Source: Cyanobacteria bacterium REEB417 (lineage in GTDB: Bacteria > Cyanobacteriota > Cyanobacteriia > PCC-6307 > Cyanobiaceae). Taken from it: a stretch of DNA of 64,000 nucleotides. The stretch's first letter is position 1; each line of letters starts with the position of its first letter. The stretch is taken from positions 50,714-114,713 of the forward strand of contig JAGWVJ010000003.1 in NCBI GenBank assembly GCA_018970945.1, written 5' to 3'. The notes below the pieces were generated by a model. It did no database searches and was not told where the DNA came from. It saw only the letters and a list, made by a program, of their open reading frames with translations. Position numbers and translations under genes: made by a program. Shown here piece after piece: positions 62,510 through 64,000 of this stretch.

Positions 62510-63477
62510 AGATTGATCCACTGGGCGATGAGCAGCACGGCCAGGGCCGCCCCGGCCATGGCCAGCAGCAAGCCTCTGGGACGCAGCAGCAGACTCAGCA
62601 GGCCCGCCAGTTTGAGATCGATGACCGGTCCCAGCAACAGAAAGGCGAGCAGGGCCCCCGGTGTCACCTGGGCGGCAAAGCTGAGGGCCAGAAAGGCATC
62701 GACGCTCGAGCACACCGAGATCACCAGGCTCAGGACCATCAGCGCCACAACCGAACCGGTGGGGCTGCCGCCCAGATTGAGCAGCCATTGGCGCGGCAGC
62801 AGCGTCTGCACCAGCGCCGCCAGCATGCAGCCGGCAACCAGCAGCACCGCCAGCTGCAGAAACTCCCGCCCGCCGTGCTGCAGCACCTCCTGCAGGGGTG
62901 GCCGCGGCGCTGGGTCTGGCGTTGCTTTGTGATCGTGATCGGGATCGGGATCGGTTGCCATGGCAGCGCGGATGCCAACCATCCCGCTTCGCCGTTGCAG
63001 CAGGGTCACCGCCGAGAGCGGTTGGTTGAGCCGCCGTTCGGCGAGCACGTCAGCCTGAAGCAGCTCCGCCTCGGGGATCATGCGCAACAGCAGGCACAGG
63101 GCCAGGGACACCAGCACGGCTCCCAATGGCCTGGCCAGCAACAGCCAGGGCTGATCCGGAAAGGCGGCCCAGGTGCTGGCGATCACGATCGGATTGAGCA
63201 CCGGGGCTGCAAACAGAAAACCCAGTGCCGTACCCAGCGGCGCCCCTGCCACCAACAGGCGCCGCGCCACCGGAACATTGCCGCACTCACAGGCCGGCAG
63301 GGCAAAGCCCAGGGCCGCACCGCTAAGCGGCCCCAGCACCGGATGGCCTGGAAGCCGGCGCAGCCAGCGGCCACCGGGTGCAAGCCAGCGGGCCAGCGAC
63401 GAAATCAGCACGCCGATCAGCAGAAACGGCAGGGCCTCGATCAACAGTCCCTGAAACAGCGCCCAGGCCGTGCTCAC
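62497..63477 (-). CDS. ArsP/UPF0718-type permease with CECGNVP motif
   Basis: The 326-residue permease (GTG start) has eight to ten helices and the family motif PACECGNVPVARRL (about 61-74). The central loop is His/Asp-rich (DPDPDHDHKA near 175-185). Related proteins transport metals or organoarsenic. Its partner TIGR03943 protein overlaps it. The start lies 75 bases from the perfect Zur box at 63552, divergently from znuA, suggesting zinc-repressed expression. Confidence 0.83.
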   Translation of the reverse strand: MSTAWALFQGLLIEALPFLLIGVLISSLARWLAPGGRWLRRLPGHPVLGPLSGAALGFALPACECGNVPVARRLLVAGAPLGTALGFLFAAPVLNPIVIASTWAAFPDQPWLLLARPLGAVLVSLALCLLLRMIPEAELLQADVLAERRLNQPLSAVTLLQRRSGMVGIRAAMATDPDPDHDHKATPDPAPRPPLQEVLQHGGREFLQLAVLLVAGCMLAALVQTLLPRQWLLNLGGSPTGSVVALMVLSLVISVCSSVDAFLALSFAAQVTPGALLAFLLLGPVIDLKLAGLLSLLLRPRGLLLAMAGAALAVLLIAQWINLWLL

Positions 63478-63551
63478 CGGTGGGGACTTGACGACTGCCC
63501 TGTGACCCTAGGGGAACCGCGGCGATTTACGGGTCGGAGATCGGGGTATTC

Positions 63552-63566
63552 TGAGAATCGTTTTCA
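63552..63566. promoter_or_regulatory. Perfect Zur box between the permease operon and znuA
   Basis: TGAGAATCGTTTTCA matches TGANAANNNTTNTCA at every fixed base. It lies 34 bases before the likely znuA start and 75 bases before the divergent permease start, so it could control both. Confidence 0.75.
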
Positions 63567-63599
63567 TGATTGTTTGTGGCTGCCGCAACGGCTGAAGGC

Positions 63600-64000
63600 G
63601 TGGCTCGTGTCGGTGCTGCGGGATCGCTGCTGGCCCTGCTGGCTGTGCTGGCAGGTTGCGCGCCGTCGCGTCCCCCTGCAGACCAGGGGATTCAGGTGGT
63701 CACCACGTTTTTTCCGATCACCCTGTTCACCAGGGCTGTGGCGGGGGACTGCGCCACGGTCACGGCACTGGTTCCGCCTGGGCAGGGACCCCACGACGTG
63801 CAGGCCCGGCCGGCCGATCTGGCAGCCCTGCGACAGGCCCGCGTGCTGGTGAAGAACGGTTTGGGAATGGAGGCCTTTCTGCCCCGCCTGCTTGAGGCGG
63901 CCGGCAATTCCCGCTTGAGGGTGATCGACAGCAGCCGCGGACTCGCCACCCTAGCCGCCCCTGGGCAGGGGCACCACGGCAGTTATCACCACGACCACGG
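63600..64000 (+). CDS. znuA: ZnuA-type zinc-binding lipoprotein (3' end beyond window)
   Basis: The first 133 residues are visible. The N-terminus ends in the lipobox LAGC (Cys20 from GTG 63600). The conserved parts TTFFPITLFTRAVAG, PPGQGPHDVQARPADL (a zinc His) and VLVKNGLGMEAFL identify a cluster 9 (ZnuA) binding protein. A His-rich loop follows at the window edge (HHGSYHHDH). GTG 63576 or TTG 63570 could be the true start. The perfect Zur box upstream supports zinc control. Confidence 0.88.
   Translation, partial: MARVGAAGSLLALLAVLAGCAPSRPPADQGIQVVTTFFPITLFTRAVAGDCATVTALVPPGQGPHDVQARPADLAALRQARVLVKNGLGMEAFLPRLLEAAGNSRLRVIDSSRGLATLAAPGQGHHGSYHHDH

Overview
The window looks like chromosome of a high-GC unicellular cyanobacterium of the Synechococcus/Cyanobium type. 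The evidence is the gene set: an SLH-type cyanobacterial porin, DevBCA exporter, FutA/FutB iron uptake, type II NADH dehydrogenase, glutamate-1-semialdehyde aminomutase, GlgX and lone Nif11-domain proteins. Octamers GCGATCGC (HIP1) also recur, for example near 6882, 29548 and 62259. Genes are densely packed. Many neighbours overlap by 1-13 bases, and no gene-free stretch exceeds about 250 bases. I saw no rRNA, tRNA, CRISPR array or intact insertion sequence.

Layout. 1-6824: a membrane-anchored hydrolase operon with DUF6629, then CLC channel, DoxX and lipase, then glgX. 6764-11386: one tightly overlapping minus-strand operon (RidA, cupin, SMP-30, Nif11 protein, HbpS/GlcG, double VOC, Ca2+/H+ exchanger). 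11570-14395: an SDR dehydrogenase, a small coupled gene and a CPA1-type antiporter. 14340-22968: a metal P-type ATPase island, the most unusual part. It holds an intact P-type ATPase with a helix-turn-helix-like tail, a second ATPase-like protein that has lost the catalytic motifs, two PacL/DUF5132-like small membrane proteins, three further proteins with HMA_2-like domains, and a degenerate ArsA-like protein ending in an HSP20-like domain. 22920-31804: beta-carbonic anhydrase, DUF1345 protein, OprB-like porin, two tandem ion-channel proteins (one with a broken selectivity filter), NDH-2 and devBCA. 32154-36747: a complete livJHMGF (Nat-type) amino-acid ABC system. 36888-37583: a decayed integron integrase.

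37830-50444: hemL, glcD, xthA, an exported protein, a TPR protein, larC with an FtsH-like zinc peptidase and a YbhN-type protein, a Fur-family regulator, and a glycosyltransferase plus amylo-glucosidase pair. 50486-56749: Crp-family regulator, ferritin, a group-2-like sigma factor, a LuxR regulator and futAB, largely an iron theme. 56888-64000: a zinc locus. It has a COG0523 (CobW-like) metallochaperone, a porin preceded by a Zur-type box, zur itself, an exported protein of unknown function, a TIGR03943 protein with its CECGNVP-motif permease, and znuA (cut by the window end). A perfect TGANAANNNTTNTCA box lies between the permease and znuA.

How they may work together (inference): the right end acquires and buffers zinc under Zur. 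The FutAB/ferritin/Crp block handles iron. The 14-23 kb island probably moves or senses a metal with a two-ATPase complex in which one partner is catalytically dead.
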